DNA of 64,000 bases from UBA1369 sp964571725. Its GTDB lineage: Bacteria > Patescibacteriota > Gracilibacteria > UBA1369. The position numbers were made by a program, and so were the translations under genes. The notes under the pieces were generated by a model. It worked only from the letters and a program-made list of their open reading frames with translations, was not told the origin of the DNA and did not search any database. Of the stretch, positions 7,261 to 16,400 are shown piece by piece. Every line of letters starts with the position of its first letter. Position 1 is the first letter of the stretch. Location of the stretch: contig CAZNDB010000001.1 in the NCBI GenBank assembly GCA_964571725.1, forward strand, positions 124,001 through 188,000, given 5' to 3'.

Positions 7261-9536
7261 TCTTCATAAGCTTCCATGGCCAGTTCCGAGCCCCTCAGCT
7301 CGCCGTCTTCAAACCACAGAACAAAATAGGCTCCTTCCTGTTCGGCCACAGTCATAGCCTCACAGACATCCGATTCTTTCTGATCGGGAAAATTCGGTTT
7401 TTGACTTAGCACGATCAAGCGTTTGACTTGTTTTCCTTCGCATTGCGGAATTTTCCTGATATAGGCCAGCTCATAAAGATTTAATTGTCCGAGGGCCTTG
7501 ATGATTTCATCTCTTTCGTTGTCATGGGAGGTATTGATGGATTTGATTTCCGCCAACAAAATCTGGTTTTTGCGTATATAGGCCGAATCAAAGCCTTTGT
7601 CTTTTTTTCCTACGCATAAACAGCAATCTGAAGCGGGACCTAGCAATGTCTGCCACTTTTTCAGCGTCTCATTATGAACACCGCTGGCCAGGACTGTTTT
7701 CGCCCGGGTTTCTTCATCAATTGGTTTGGGGGCGGATTTTTTACCGTTGCCGTTTCTTTTCCTGGTTTTGACCGGCAAAAAGATGGTGGGAATTTCAGGA
7801 GAACTGGCGGAATCGTTTTTTTTCTGCTGCAAAAAATCCTGGAGTGAAGCGATTTTGTCACTGTCCGGAGAAAGACTTATTAATTTATTTAGAAAATTGT
7901 CGGCCTCCTGAAAATTCATCCTGGAGGCAGAAATTTGTACTAAAAAAGCCAGGGCCACCTCATCTTCCGGAGCAATTTCAAAATAATGTCTGGCCGCCTT
8001 TTCCGCTTCCTCCAACAAGTCGTGTTGGTTGTACCAGGCAATTATGACTCTCAACAGGTTGATTTCATCTGGCCCACTCTCCTGCAATTTTTTGACATAA
8101 TAGAGAGTCTCCTCTTTTTTTGATTCGTCTTCACATAAAATATAAAACATTACCTCCATGGCCTTGGGATGGTCGGGGACTCTTCTCAGCAATTTTTCCG
8201 CCATTGCTCCTGCCAGTAACAGGTCACCAAGATTGTACAGAGTGGCCATCACCGAGACGTTTTCCTGAAGATTGTCGTCCAGAGTCGATAGGTATTGTTT
8301 GGCTGCCACCAATGCCTCTTGTTCATGACCCAGCGCGTAATGTGCCTTGGCCAGCATTGAATAATTCAGGGGGAATTCCGGATTCAGACTTATCAGTTGA
8401 TCCAGCAAGTTAATGGCTTTCTGCCATTCTTCCTGGAAAAGGTGTATCTGCATCAAGGCGTTTAAGGCGGTCACGTCTTCCGGATCTTCAATCAGCAGTT
8501 TTTGGGCAATCTCCCGCGCCTGTGCGCGGTTATGCATTTCCATTGAAGCGTTGCACATTATTGTTAAAGCCCTGATTCTGTACAAATTGGCCTGGCATAA
8601 TTCTTCAGCCAGACGATAGGCTTCTTCAGGCTGCCCTTTATTTAAGATAAAATAGTAGGCCATCACCAATTTGGCCGTGGGGTTGTCGGGTTCTTTGGAA
8701 AGAGTGGCCAGAGCCAGATCTTTGGTTGCCTCGCTGACTTCACTTTCATTAAAAACACCTGCCAGTAACAGGGCTCCGATGGCATCCTCATTTTCGGGAT
8801 CAATCTGCAAAAGCTGTTCAGCAATGATCCTGCTGTTTTCAGGATCTTGTAAGCTTCTGAACACCGCCAGTTTTTTCTCCAGTACGGCTTTTGGATCGCT
8901 TTCCAATGCGGCCGCAAACTCCATGCAGAATTCGACCAATTGCTTTACCTGAGCGTTTTCTTTACTTCCTTTGACAAGCTCATCGATTATCAACCCGGCA
9001 CAGGTCTTTTTATCCGGTTGTTGTTGAAACCATTTGGTCAGATGTTTTTTCGCGGCCTCCAAACCATCCCTGAAACATATTGCTTTGGTTAGAAACCCCT
9101 GGGCGGTATAAATGGCCCAGCTTTTTTCGTATTTGAGAGCTAATTTAAGGGCTATTTCCGCAAAGTTTTTTGCCGCTGCAAAATTTCCCGTCGTCAAATT
9201 GGTATTGGCGGCAGTACAGCAACAGTTAAAAAACAGAGTGGGGTCTCCCGAATTTTTGGAGTTCTGATATTCTGCCAGAGCCGCCGCTTCAGCTTTTGGA
9301 AAATCTCCCTGTTCAATTAACTTCACTATCCGATTTTCTTTTTCCCTGTGGAGATCATCCGAAGCGGCAAATTTTTCCGGGTCTCCGTATAACAGAGCTG
9401 CAGTCAGTCTGGCTTTCGCTTCTGTCGTCAGACCGGGAATTTCCCCCAGGTCAGGCATAACAATGTTCACCCCCACTGGAATTTCAGGATTTTCAGATGA
9501 TCTAATTGTGGTTCCCAATCTTCTGAATCTAGCCAT
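7245..9536 (-). CDS. TPR protein with C-terminal PD-(D/E)XK nuclease-like domain
   Basis: The 763-residue protein contains about twelve tetratricopeptide-type helical repeats from residue 60 to 600 (for example AIGALLLAGVFNESEVSEAT, NALMQIHLFQEEWQKAINLL). After a basic, low-complexity linker (KTRKRNGNGKKSAPKP) the last 130 residues resemble a restriction-endonuclease fold: GFDSAYIRKNQILLAEIKS supplies the D...ExK core and ALGQLNLYEL the usual Q-x-x-x-Y helix. TPRs mediate protein binding, so the inferred design is a nuclease-like head on a scaffold. No signal peptide is present. It is divergent from alaS with about 140 bp between them. Confidence 0.75.
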   Translation of the reverse strand: MARFRRLGTTIRSSENPEIPVGVNIVMPDLGEIPGLTTEAKARLTAALLYGDPEKFAASDDLHREKENRIVKLIEQGDFPKAEAAALAEYQNSKNSGDPTLFFNCCCTAANTNLTTGNFAAAKNFAEIALKLALKYEKSWAIYTAQGFLTKAICFRDGLEAAKKHLTKWFQQQPDKKTCAGLIIDELVKGSKENAQVKQLVEFCMEFAAALESDPKAVLEKKLAVFRSLQDPENSRIIAEQLLQIDPENEDAIGALLLAGVFNESEVSEATKDLALATLSKEPDNPTAKLVMAYYFILNKGQPEEAYRLAEELCQANLYRIRALTIMCNASMEMHNRAQAREIAQKLLIEDPEDVTALNALMQIHLFQEEWQKAINLLDQLISLNPEFPLNYSMLAKAHYALGHEQEALVAAKQYLSTLDDNLQENVSVMATLYNLGDLLLAGAMAEKLLRRVPDHPKAMEVMFYILCEDESKKEETLYYVKKLQESGPDEINLLRVIIAWYNQHDLLEEAEKAARHYFEIAPEDEVALAFLVQISASRMNFQEADNFLNKLISLSPDSDKIASLQDFLQQKKNDSASSPEIPTIFLPVKTRKRNGNGKKSAPKPIDEETRAKTVLASGVHNETLKKWQTLLGPASDCCLCVGKKDKGFDSAYIRKNQILLAEIKSINTSHDNERDEIIKALGQLNLYELAYIRKIPQCEGKQVKRLIVLSQKPNFPDQKESDVCEAMTVAEQEGAYFVLWFEDGELRGSELAMEAYEDYLTH

Positions 9537-9620
9537 AAATCAAAAATTAAGAGTGGATTATGCTTCAAAAGCACTAAAAAGTCAACGGCGATAGCAGGGT
9601 TGCGGAAAAGTAAGACCTAA

Positions 9621-9648
9621 TTGACATTAACGGGCCGCAAAATATAAT
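9621..9648 (+). promoter_or_regulatory. Sigma-70-type promoter of alaS
   Basis: TTGACA at 9621-9626, a 16-base spacer, then TATAAT at 9643-9648. The start of transcription would be near 9655, giving a leader of about 25 nt before the ATG at 9679. Confidence 0.8.
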
Positions 9649-9678
9649 CTCTGCACATACATCAAATCTGAAAAACAC

Positions 9679-11547
9679 ATGGACTCATTTGAACTGCGTC
9701 GAAAATATCTGGATTTCTTCATCAGCAAGGGCCACAAGGAAATTGCCCCCGCCGGGCTGCTGGCCGAAAACGACCCCACTTTACTGTTCGTTAATTCCGG
9801 CATGTTCCCACTGGTTCCCTATCTGCTGGGTCAAAAGCATCCGGAAGGCACCCGTCTGGTCAATTCGCAGAGGTCTTTCCGTTCCGATGATATCGATGAA
9901 ATCGGCGATCAGCGTCACACCACATTTTTTGAGATGCTGGGTAACTGGAGCCTGGGCGATTATTTCAAGCAGGAACAGTTAAGCTGGCTTTATGAGTTTT
10001 TGATTGAACAGATCGGTCTCGATCCCAAGCGGCTTTATCAGAGCGTTTTTGCCGGCAATAATCTGGTGGAACGGGACGAGGAAAGCATCAAAATTATCCA
10101 GGAAAACTTTAAAAAACACGGAATCGAGGCCGAAGTCGGCCCCGCCACTACCGGCAAGGGAGAACTGGGGCCCGGAGTGGAAATTGATTTCAGCAAGCAG
10201 CGCATTTTCCCCTACGTGGACAAAAACTGGTGGAAAAGAGGTGATGCCGTCGGCGAACTGGGCGGACCGGATTCGGAAACTTTTTATGACACCGGAGCCC
10301 CCCACGACACCAGATTCGGACAATTTTGCCATCCCAATTGCGACTGCGGCCGTTTCATCGAAATCGGCAATTCTGTTTTCATGCAATACAAGAAAACGCC
10401 CGACAGCTGGGAACCGCTGGATCAGAAAAACGTCGACTACGGAGGTGGTCTGGAACGCCTGCTGATGGTGCTGGAAGGACAGACCGACATGTTCCGCACG
10501 GATCTTTTTTATCAGTATATTCAATCGATCGAACTGGATACAGGCAAAAGCTACGCCGAAAATCTGCATGACTTCCGCCTGATTTGTGATCACGTCAGGG
10601 CCGCTACTTTCCTGATTGCCGACGGCGGAGTGCCCTCCAATAAAGACCAGGGCTATTACATCCGCAGATTGATCCGCAGAACACTGGTCAGTGTGAAAAG
10701 TTTGGGGGGACAAAGCTCGCTGGTGGAAAAACTGGCCGGACAAGTCATCGCAAAAATGAGTCCTGCTTATCCTTATCTGGCTGCCAAGAGCGCGGATGTC
10801 ATCCGTGAAATCGCCGACGAGGTGGAAAAATTTTCCAAGACTTTGGAAAAAGGCGTCAAATACTTTGAACTCGCTAAACCCGTCAATGGAGTTATTTCCG
10901 GCGAGGATGTCTTTAATCTGACCACCACTTACGGTTTTCCCCTGGAAATTACCACTGAACTGGCCGCCAAAAAAGGTCTGAAAATCGATCTGGAGGATTA
11001 TTATACCCGCATCGAACATCACAAAGACCTTTCCCGACAGGGTTCCGAACAGAAATTCAAAAGCGGCCTCATAGATACCACCGCCGAGACCACCCGCCTG
11101 CATACCGCCACCCATCTTTTGCACCAGGCCCTGCGCACAGTGCTGGGCTCACACGTGGAGCAGCGCGGCAGCAACATCACTCCGGAAAGACTGCGTTTCG
11201 ATTTTTCCCACCCTGCCAAGATGACCCCTGAAGAAATTAAAAAAGTAGAGGAAATCGTTAACGGGGAAATCGCCAAGGGACTGGAAGTGCATTGCGTGGA
11301 AACCACTCCCGAAGATGCCAAAAGCAGGGGAGCAATCGGTCTGTTTAATGATAAATATACCAGCAACGTCACGGTTTTCACCGTCGGCGCGCCTTTATCG
11401 GAAGCAGAAAAAGCCTTTTCCAAGGAAATCTGCACCGGTCCCCACGTCAAAAATATTTCCGAACTGGGCGGGTTCAAGATTGTGAAGGAAGAAGCCAGTT
11501 CCGCAGGCATACGCAGAATTAAGGCTGTGGTGATGGCTAACAAATAG
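9679..11547 (+). CDS. alaS: Alanyl-tRNA synthetase, short form lacking C-Ala domain
   Basis: The 622-residue protein attaches alanine to tRNA-Ala. The class II catalytic core is intact: RHTTFFEMLGNWSLGDYF (motif 2) and DYGGGLERLLMVLEG (motif 3). The tRNA-recognition region follows, then the editing domain with its zinc site, HTATH near residue 475 and CTGPH near residue 584 (the usual form is CGGTH). Standard bacterial AlaRS is about 870 residues; here the protein stops right after the editing domain and lacks the oligomerisation and C-Ala domains. The stop is a clean TAG, followed by an untranslated region and the T-box promoter, so this looks like a real short form and not a frameshift. Confidence 0.93.
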   Translation: MDSFELRRKYLDFFISKGHKEIAPAGLLAENDPTLLFVNSGMFPLVPYLLGQKHPEGTRLVNSQRSFRSDDIDEIGDQRHTTFFEMLGNWSLGDYFKQEQLSWLYEFLIEQIGLDPKRLYQSVFAGNNLVERDEESIKIIQENFKKHGIEAEVGPATTGKGELGPGVEIDFSKQRIFPYVDKNWWKRGDAVGELGGPDSETFYDTGAPHDTRFGQFCHPNCDCGRFIEIGNSVFMQYKKTPDSWEPLDQKNVDYGGGLERLLMVLEGQTDMFRTDLFYQYIQSIELDTGKSYAENLHDFRLICDHVRAATFLIADGGVPSNKDQGYYIRRLIRRTLVSVKSLGGQSSLVEKLAGQVIAKMSPAYPYLAAKSADVIREIADEVEKFSKTLEKGVKYFELAKPVNGVISGEDVFNLTTTYGFPLEITTELAAKKGLKIDLEDYYTRIEHHKDLSRQGSEQKFKSGLIDTTAETTRLHTATHLLHQALRTVLGSHVEQRGSNITPERLRFDFSHPAKMTPEEIKKVEEIVNGEIAKGLEVHCVETTPEDAKSRGAIGLFNDKYTSNVTVFTVGAPLSEAEKAFSKEICTGPHVKNISELGGFKIVKEEASSAGIRRIKAVVMANK

Positions 11548-11674
11548 CGGCCAGTTGTTCTTTGGAAAGTGATTTGGAGGGTGTGCGAGGGTATCTATTG
11601 GGCACTATCGAAATATACAGCAAAAAGACAGCAAATTTGATAGTGGTGGAAGTGTATGAACAAGGTGCTTTAAA
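11548..11674 (+). other. Intergenic spacer between alaS and the T-box promoter
   Basis: There is no open frame of note. A 7-bp inverted repeat (CACTATC near 11603 and GATAGTG near 11640) could form a weak hairpin, but it lacks a T-tract, so no convincing alaS terminator is seen. Confidence 0.5.
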
Positions 11675-11703
11675 TTGACAGCCACCTCAGTTCTCAATAG
11701 TAT
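11675..11703 (+). promoter_or_regulatory. Promoter of the T-box leader/AspRS transcript
   Basis: TTGACA at 11675-11680, a 17-base spacer and TAGTAT at 11698-11703. This places the RNA start at about 11710, exactly at the first paired base of the leader described next. Confidence 0.75.
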
Positions 11704-11710
11704 ATATTTA

Positions 11711-11881
11711 GGCGATGAAGCTGCCGACACAGCTGAGCCGGAGAAGGAAAGTCACTTTCATAAGTGATAAATAGAATCTCCCGGGATGTGCCCGCTATAG
11801 CACCAAACCTCTGCAAGGAGGTAAAGATTCAAGTAAGGTGGCACCGCGATGTAAATCGCCCTTACCCAACATTAATTGGGT
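11711..11881 (+). promoter_or_regulatory. T-box riboswitch (ultrashort Stem I, Asp specifier)
   Basis: The leader of the AspRS mRNA contains the T-box hallmark. The stem GTAAGG/CCTTAC (11833-11838 with 11860-11865) encloses the 7-base bulge TGGCACC (11839-11845) and an upper stem GCGAT/ATCGC with loop GTAA. The bulge's TGGC can pair with a tRNA 3' end G-C-C-A, fitting the G73 of tRNA-Asp or tRNA-Asn. Upstream, Stem I is tiny: GGC/GCC, a kink-turn-like GATGA/GA internal loop, AGCTG/CAGCT, and an apical loop CCGACA carrying GAC (11726-11728), an Asp codon. Between them lie a 7-bp hairpin (11751-11768) and a GAATCT/AGATTC-closed region that holds a possible pseudoknot (CGGG/CCCG with GTG/CAC) and the hairpin ACCTC/GAGGT. 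A hairpin ACCCAA/TTGGGT (11864-11881) overlaps the antiterminator and ends 6 nt before the ATG, so control may be translational or by attenuation. Confidence 0.88.
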
Positions 11882-11886
11882 TATTT

Positions 11887-13194
11887 ATGGATAAGCGAAT
11901 TTACACAGCTGACTTTGGGGAGCGCCAGGGACAGTTGGTATCAGTAAAAGGCTGGTTGCACACGGTCCGCCGCATGGGGGATATCTGTTTTCTGATTCTG
12001 AGAGACGGAACGGGAATTTGTCAGGCGGTAATTGATTCCGCTTCCGAAATCGAAAAACTACAGGGGCTTCAAACAGGAACCATTTTAAATATTTATGGTA
12101 AAGTTTCGCCGTCACGTTCCGAACTGAAATACGAATTACAGCAGGTTCAACTGGAAATTTTAGAACCAGTCCGGGAGACAGCCTCAGTTGATATTTCCAA
12201 AAAGAAGCTTAATTTGCAGCTGGATACCCTTTTGGAAAACCGTGTCATTACACTCCGCCATCCCCGCGAACAGGCACTCTTTCGCATCTATGCCAATGTG
12301 CAAAAGCACGCCCGGAAATATCTCAATTCTGTAAATTGCACCGAGATCAGCACTCCCAAGATTATTGCTGCGCCAACCGAAGGCGGGGCGGAAATATTTG
12401 AGATTGAATATTTTGGGCAAAAGGTTTGTTTTGCTCAGAGTCCTCAATTTTATAAACAAATCATGGTGGGTGTCTTCGAGAGGGTTTACGAAATCGGCAA
12501 AGCCTATCGGGCTGAAAAGAGCCATACTTCAAGACATTTAACGGAAATTAACATGCTCGATGTGGAGATAGGGTTTATCCAGGAACTTGACGAATTGCTG
12601 GACTTTCCGGAAGCTTTGTTGAAGCAAATAGTGAACAACCTTTGGGAGGAAACTCCCGTTGACCTGCGGACTATGGAGGCGAAAAAGCCGGTCTTTCCAG
12701 AGAGGATTCCACGCATTCCCTTTCGGGAGCTTCATCGTTTATATCTGGAACAAACCGGTAAAGACCTGACTGCTGAACGCGATGTTTCGCCGGAAGAAGA
12801 GAAGTTTATTTGCGAATATGCAATTGACAAATGGCAGTCCGAGGCAGTATTCATTACCGAGTTTCCCTGGAGTGACGCTAAATTTTACCATAAGCGCAGC
12901 AATACCAACCCTGAAGTGGCGGAACGGGCGGACCTGCTATTCCGTGGAGTAGAAATTGCCACCATTTCACTGCGGGAATCCAATTATGAAAAATTAGTGA
13001 AACAGATGGGATTACACCAGTTGGATCCCCAACACGAAGGCTTTAAATATTATCTGCAGGCTTTTAAGTATGGAATGCCTCCTCATGGCGGATTCGGTTT
13101 GGGCATTGCCCGTCTGGTTCAAAAATTGACCGGACTGGAAAACGTCAAGGAAGCCGAATTATTCCCCAGGGATACCAAACGGGTGACGCCTTAA
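11887..13194 (+). CDS. Aspartyl-tRNA synthetase, archaeal/eukaryal type (probably non-discriminating)
   Basis: The 435-residue enzyme charges tRNA with aspartate. It has an OB-fold anticodon domain (VSVKGWLHTVRRMGDICFLILRD), then a class II core: YRAEKSHTSRHLTEINMLD (motif 2) and GFGLGIARLVQKLTGLENV with LFPRD (motif 3). It lacks the GAD insertion that makes ordinary bacterial AspRS about 590 residues, so it belongs to the archaeal/eukaryal-like AspRS group, whose bacterial members often also charge tRNA-Asn and rely on GatCAB. The frame is open 41 codons further up (to 11764), but that stretch is the T-box leader; the ATG at 11887 starts the conserved domain. The leader specifier (GAC) agrees with aspartate. 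Confidence 0.9.
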   Translation: MDKRIYTADFGERQGQLVSVKGWLHTVRRMGDICFLILRDGTGICQAVIDSASEIEKLQGLQTGTILNIYGKVSPSRSELKYELQQVQLEILEPVRETASVDISKKKLNLQLDTLLENRVITLRHPREQALFRIYANVQKHARKYLNSVNCTEISTPKIIAAPTEGGAEIFEIEYFGQKVCFAQSPQFYKQIMVGVFERVYEIGKAYRAEKSHTSRHLTEINMLDVEIGFIQELDELLDFPEALLKQIVNNLWEETPVDLRTMEAKKPVFPERIPRIPFRELHRLYLEQTGKDLTAERDVSPEEEKFICEYAIDKWQSEAVFITEFPWSDAKFYHKRSNTNPEVAERADLLFRGVEIATISLRESNYEKLVKQMGLHQLDPQHEGFKYYLQAFKYGMPPHGGFGLGIARLVQKLTGLENVKEAELFPRDTKRVTP

Positions 13195-13277
13195 GGATTG
13201 GGGGGCTTGGACATGTTTTTCAAAACCATTTGTCACAACAGGTCATTATCCATATAATAAGCCCGATTTCTCGTAAT

Positions 13278-13353
13278 GCCGCTATAGCTCAGCTGGTAGA
13301 GCAATGGTATCGTAAACCAGAGGTCGGCGGTTCGATTCCGCCTAGCGGCTCCA
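13278..13353 (+). tRNA. tRNA-Thr (CGT anticodon)
   Basis: A complete cloverleaf of 76 nt with encoded CCA: acceptor GCCGCTA/TAGCGGC, D-stem GCTC/GAGC, anticodon loop ATCGTAA with anticodon CGT reading ACG, and T-arm GGCGG-TTCGATT-CCGCC. G1-C72 and C2-G71 agree with threonine identity. The discriminator base is T. The anticodon stem has one mismatch at its outer end. Confidence 0.95.
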
Positions 13354-13354
13354 G

Positions 13355-13389
13355 AAAAAAAACAGACCCGGCAAGGATCTGTTTTTTTG
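13355..13389 (+). terminator. Rho-independent terminator after tRNA-Thr
   Basis: AAAAACAGA pairs with TCTGTTTTT around a GC-containing loop and is followed by T residues; it directly follows the tRNA CCA end. Confidence 0.85.
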
Positions 13390-13432
13390 TGTTAATCACA
13401 GCTTTTCAAACTTTGTTGTGACTGGTTTCGGG

Positions 13433-16400
13433 CTAGCCTTCCGTCAGTAAAGTTTCCACGAAAATCTTGGTGAATTCGGCCCTGGTAATGGAGCGGTTGG
13501 GACCAAATGTGCCATTCTGATAACCGCTGACTATGCCGAGTTTGCTCGCGATCAAAACGATTTGATTATACCAGTCGCCGGTTTTCAGGTCAGAGAAAGG
13601 GGTGGCATAGCCGCTGACATCCGTGTCCTCCAGCCCCTTGGCGTAAAGCAGGATCTTCAACGCTTCGGCTCTGGTGATTTCATTGCCTGGCCGGAAGGTA
13701 CCGTCCTGGTAGCCGCTGATGATTTTTTCCAAGGCCAGATAATTCACATAGTGTCCAAACCAGTCCGCGCACCGGACATCGCTGAATGTTTCAGAGGGAC
13801 AATTTTCTTCAGATAGAGTCTGATCTTTCCAGAGAGCAACCAGTTTGGCTACTTCGGCACGGTTGATGGGCTGTTCGGGACGGAAGGAATTGTCCTCATA
13901 GCCGCTGACATAATGTTGCTCCAGGGCGGTCATGATATAGTGTTCAGCCCAGTGACCGCTGGTATCTGAAAAACTCTGTAATGGCACAAGGGCAACCGTG
14001 TCAGTGTTGCCGGTATCTGTAACCGTTCCGTCACAGGCAGCACCCACACAGGCATTGCGTCCAAAAGCAGCGGAACCTCCGCCACCACCTCCTCCGCCAC
14101 CGCCGGAAGTGCTGACGGTGTAAGCTACGAAACTGGTGAAATGTTTAGTCCAGATGATCAGATCTCCACCGGAGTTAATCTTGCAGTCGCCTCCGGCTGG
14201 TAGGGCATCACCCGCTGCCTGTGAGTCTGCGGAACAGACTGTGGTGATCTTTGTAAAGACACCGCTTCTTGAATATCCAGCCATTTTGCCGGATTGACCG
14301 GCCATTCTGATGCGTACTCCGCGATCAAAAGTCAAAACAGTATTGGAGAAACCAAGTTCGATTACTTCGCTGACTGTGGCGGATTCTCCTGCCGAAACGG
14401 GAGGAGTAACCGAAGTAGTGGCCTGAACCTGGGGAAGATTGATAATACCACTCCAGCCGGTTGGTCCGGTGATGGTTGTGCCTGCCGGAATTTGGACATC
14501 GACGGCTCCGGCCGAGGTAGTCGAATTAACCGTGATTGAAGCTGGCAGGGTTGCAGTACCGGTTGTGCCATCGATCAGGGGATCGACGTTCAGCGTGGGG
14601 GTGGTAACAGTGGTTGGAATGGTAATTGTTGTTGGCTGGGAGTCATTGAGAACGACCTGATTGGTTCCGGGAGCCAAAACCACTACACCGGCTGTCGGAT
14701 CGGTCTGGGCGGCATCCAGCGATGAATCAATCAGTAAAAGATCGACGGCGGCATTGCCGGCGACATCACTCACGACCGCAGTTACATCATTGGCGAATGT
14801 AGCCAGATCGGTGGCATGACCGCCAATGGTCAGAGTATCGTTGGCTGGATTCCAGGTGTAATCCAGGACGGTGTCGGAACCCGCTGCCAAAGCTTCCTGG
14901 ACTGCAGTTTTGCCGGCAGTGGAAATTTCCTCGTTGAATACCAGGTCAACGCTGGCCAGAGCGGCAAGGGTGTAGTCGCCGGTTCCATCGCCCAGTTTGG
15001 TGACGGTCGGGGCGGTGTTGTCAATGGTGACCGCTGTTCCAGTGCCATTTGTGCTGATGACGTTGCCGGCATTGTCATAGAGCATCAGAAAGAGGGTATG
15101 TGGCCCTTCCGAAGCGCCAGTGGTATCCCAGTTGATGGAATAGGGGGCGGTAGAGTCCTCACCGATTTTTGTACCGATGGCATTGTACCAAAATTCCACT
15201 TTACTGAGACCCGAACCTGTATCGCTGGCGGTGGCATTGATGGTCACCGTGCCGCTAAGGATGGCTCCGTCAATTGGAGAATCGATTGTACCAGTCGGGT
15301 CGGTGCTGTCCCAGACAAAAGTCATCTGGTCAGAAGACTGCTGACCCAAATTATCGGTGGCTGTAAGCTCAAGAACATATGTTCCGTCCGTATCCGCATC
15401 AATAGTGGTGTCTTCAGAGTTGGAGGAACCAAAAGTGACTGTCCCCGGGCCGCTGATTTGATCCCATTGCCAGGAGGCAATATCAGAACCGGCATCGGAA
15501 GTGGTGGCATCCTGGGGAATTTGTACATTGGTGGTCACATCGGTACCCGCGTTGACGGAGGGGCCGAGAGTATCGACCACCACCGGTGTGAAGGAGGGAG
15601 ACCAGACGCAGGCACCGGCATTGTCGCAGATCAGGACATTGATGTTGGTAGCTGAAGCTGTATTGACATCATAAAAATTACATTCACCGGCAAAGTAGGC
15701 GCCGGGTACGGTGTGGGAAGTGGCGGTTCCGTCAAGCGTATAGGCGCAGGTAGCTTCATTCAGACCTGAGCCGATATCGCTGACTGTCGCGGAGATGTCC
15801 GACATGCCTTTGATATAGACACTGCCAGCGGAATAGCTGGGAGTGATGGCGGGAGTACCTACCGTCGGGGCAGAATTATCATAATAACGGGAGAGCTGGG
15901 TGGCGGCCGAGTTGTTCACACCGGCCAGGTCATAGGCCACGCTGTCATTGACATCAACCGTTACCGTGCCCAAAGCAGAAGGAGTGACATCAAAAGTATA
16001 AACCGTGCTGCTGACCGGAACAAAATTTGTAGCGGTACCATTGCCCACAGTCAGGTCTCCAATCTCGAAACCTGTAACTGCTTCGTTGAAAGTAGCTGTG
16101 GCGTGCAGGGGAGCGGAAAAGAAATTGGCGGGAGTGGAAGAGGTTAGCGTAACCTGCGGCTGGGTGACATCGACATTCAGATCATTGGCGCTGGTCAAAA
16201 AGGTGGTATTACCTGCTCCGTCAATGCCGCGGGCGCAGAGATACTGACCATTTTGTGCTTCGCTGGAAATGGTGAAGTCGAGGCCGGAAGTGAAGGCGTT
16301 GCCATATGTGTCACTGGCATTACAGACGGCATCAGTACTGAAACCATAATCGGTCGTCACCAGGTTGGCATCCGTTGCTGTGATATTGATGATGTCTCCT

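Noticed and set aside
11764..11886. N-terminal extension of AspRS starting at 11764
   Set aside because: The 41 extra codons are the T-box leader; the sequence is constrained as RNA and the conserved protein starts at 11887.
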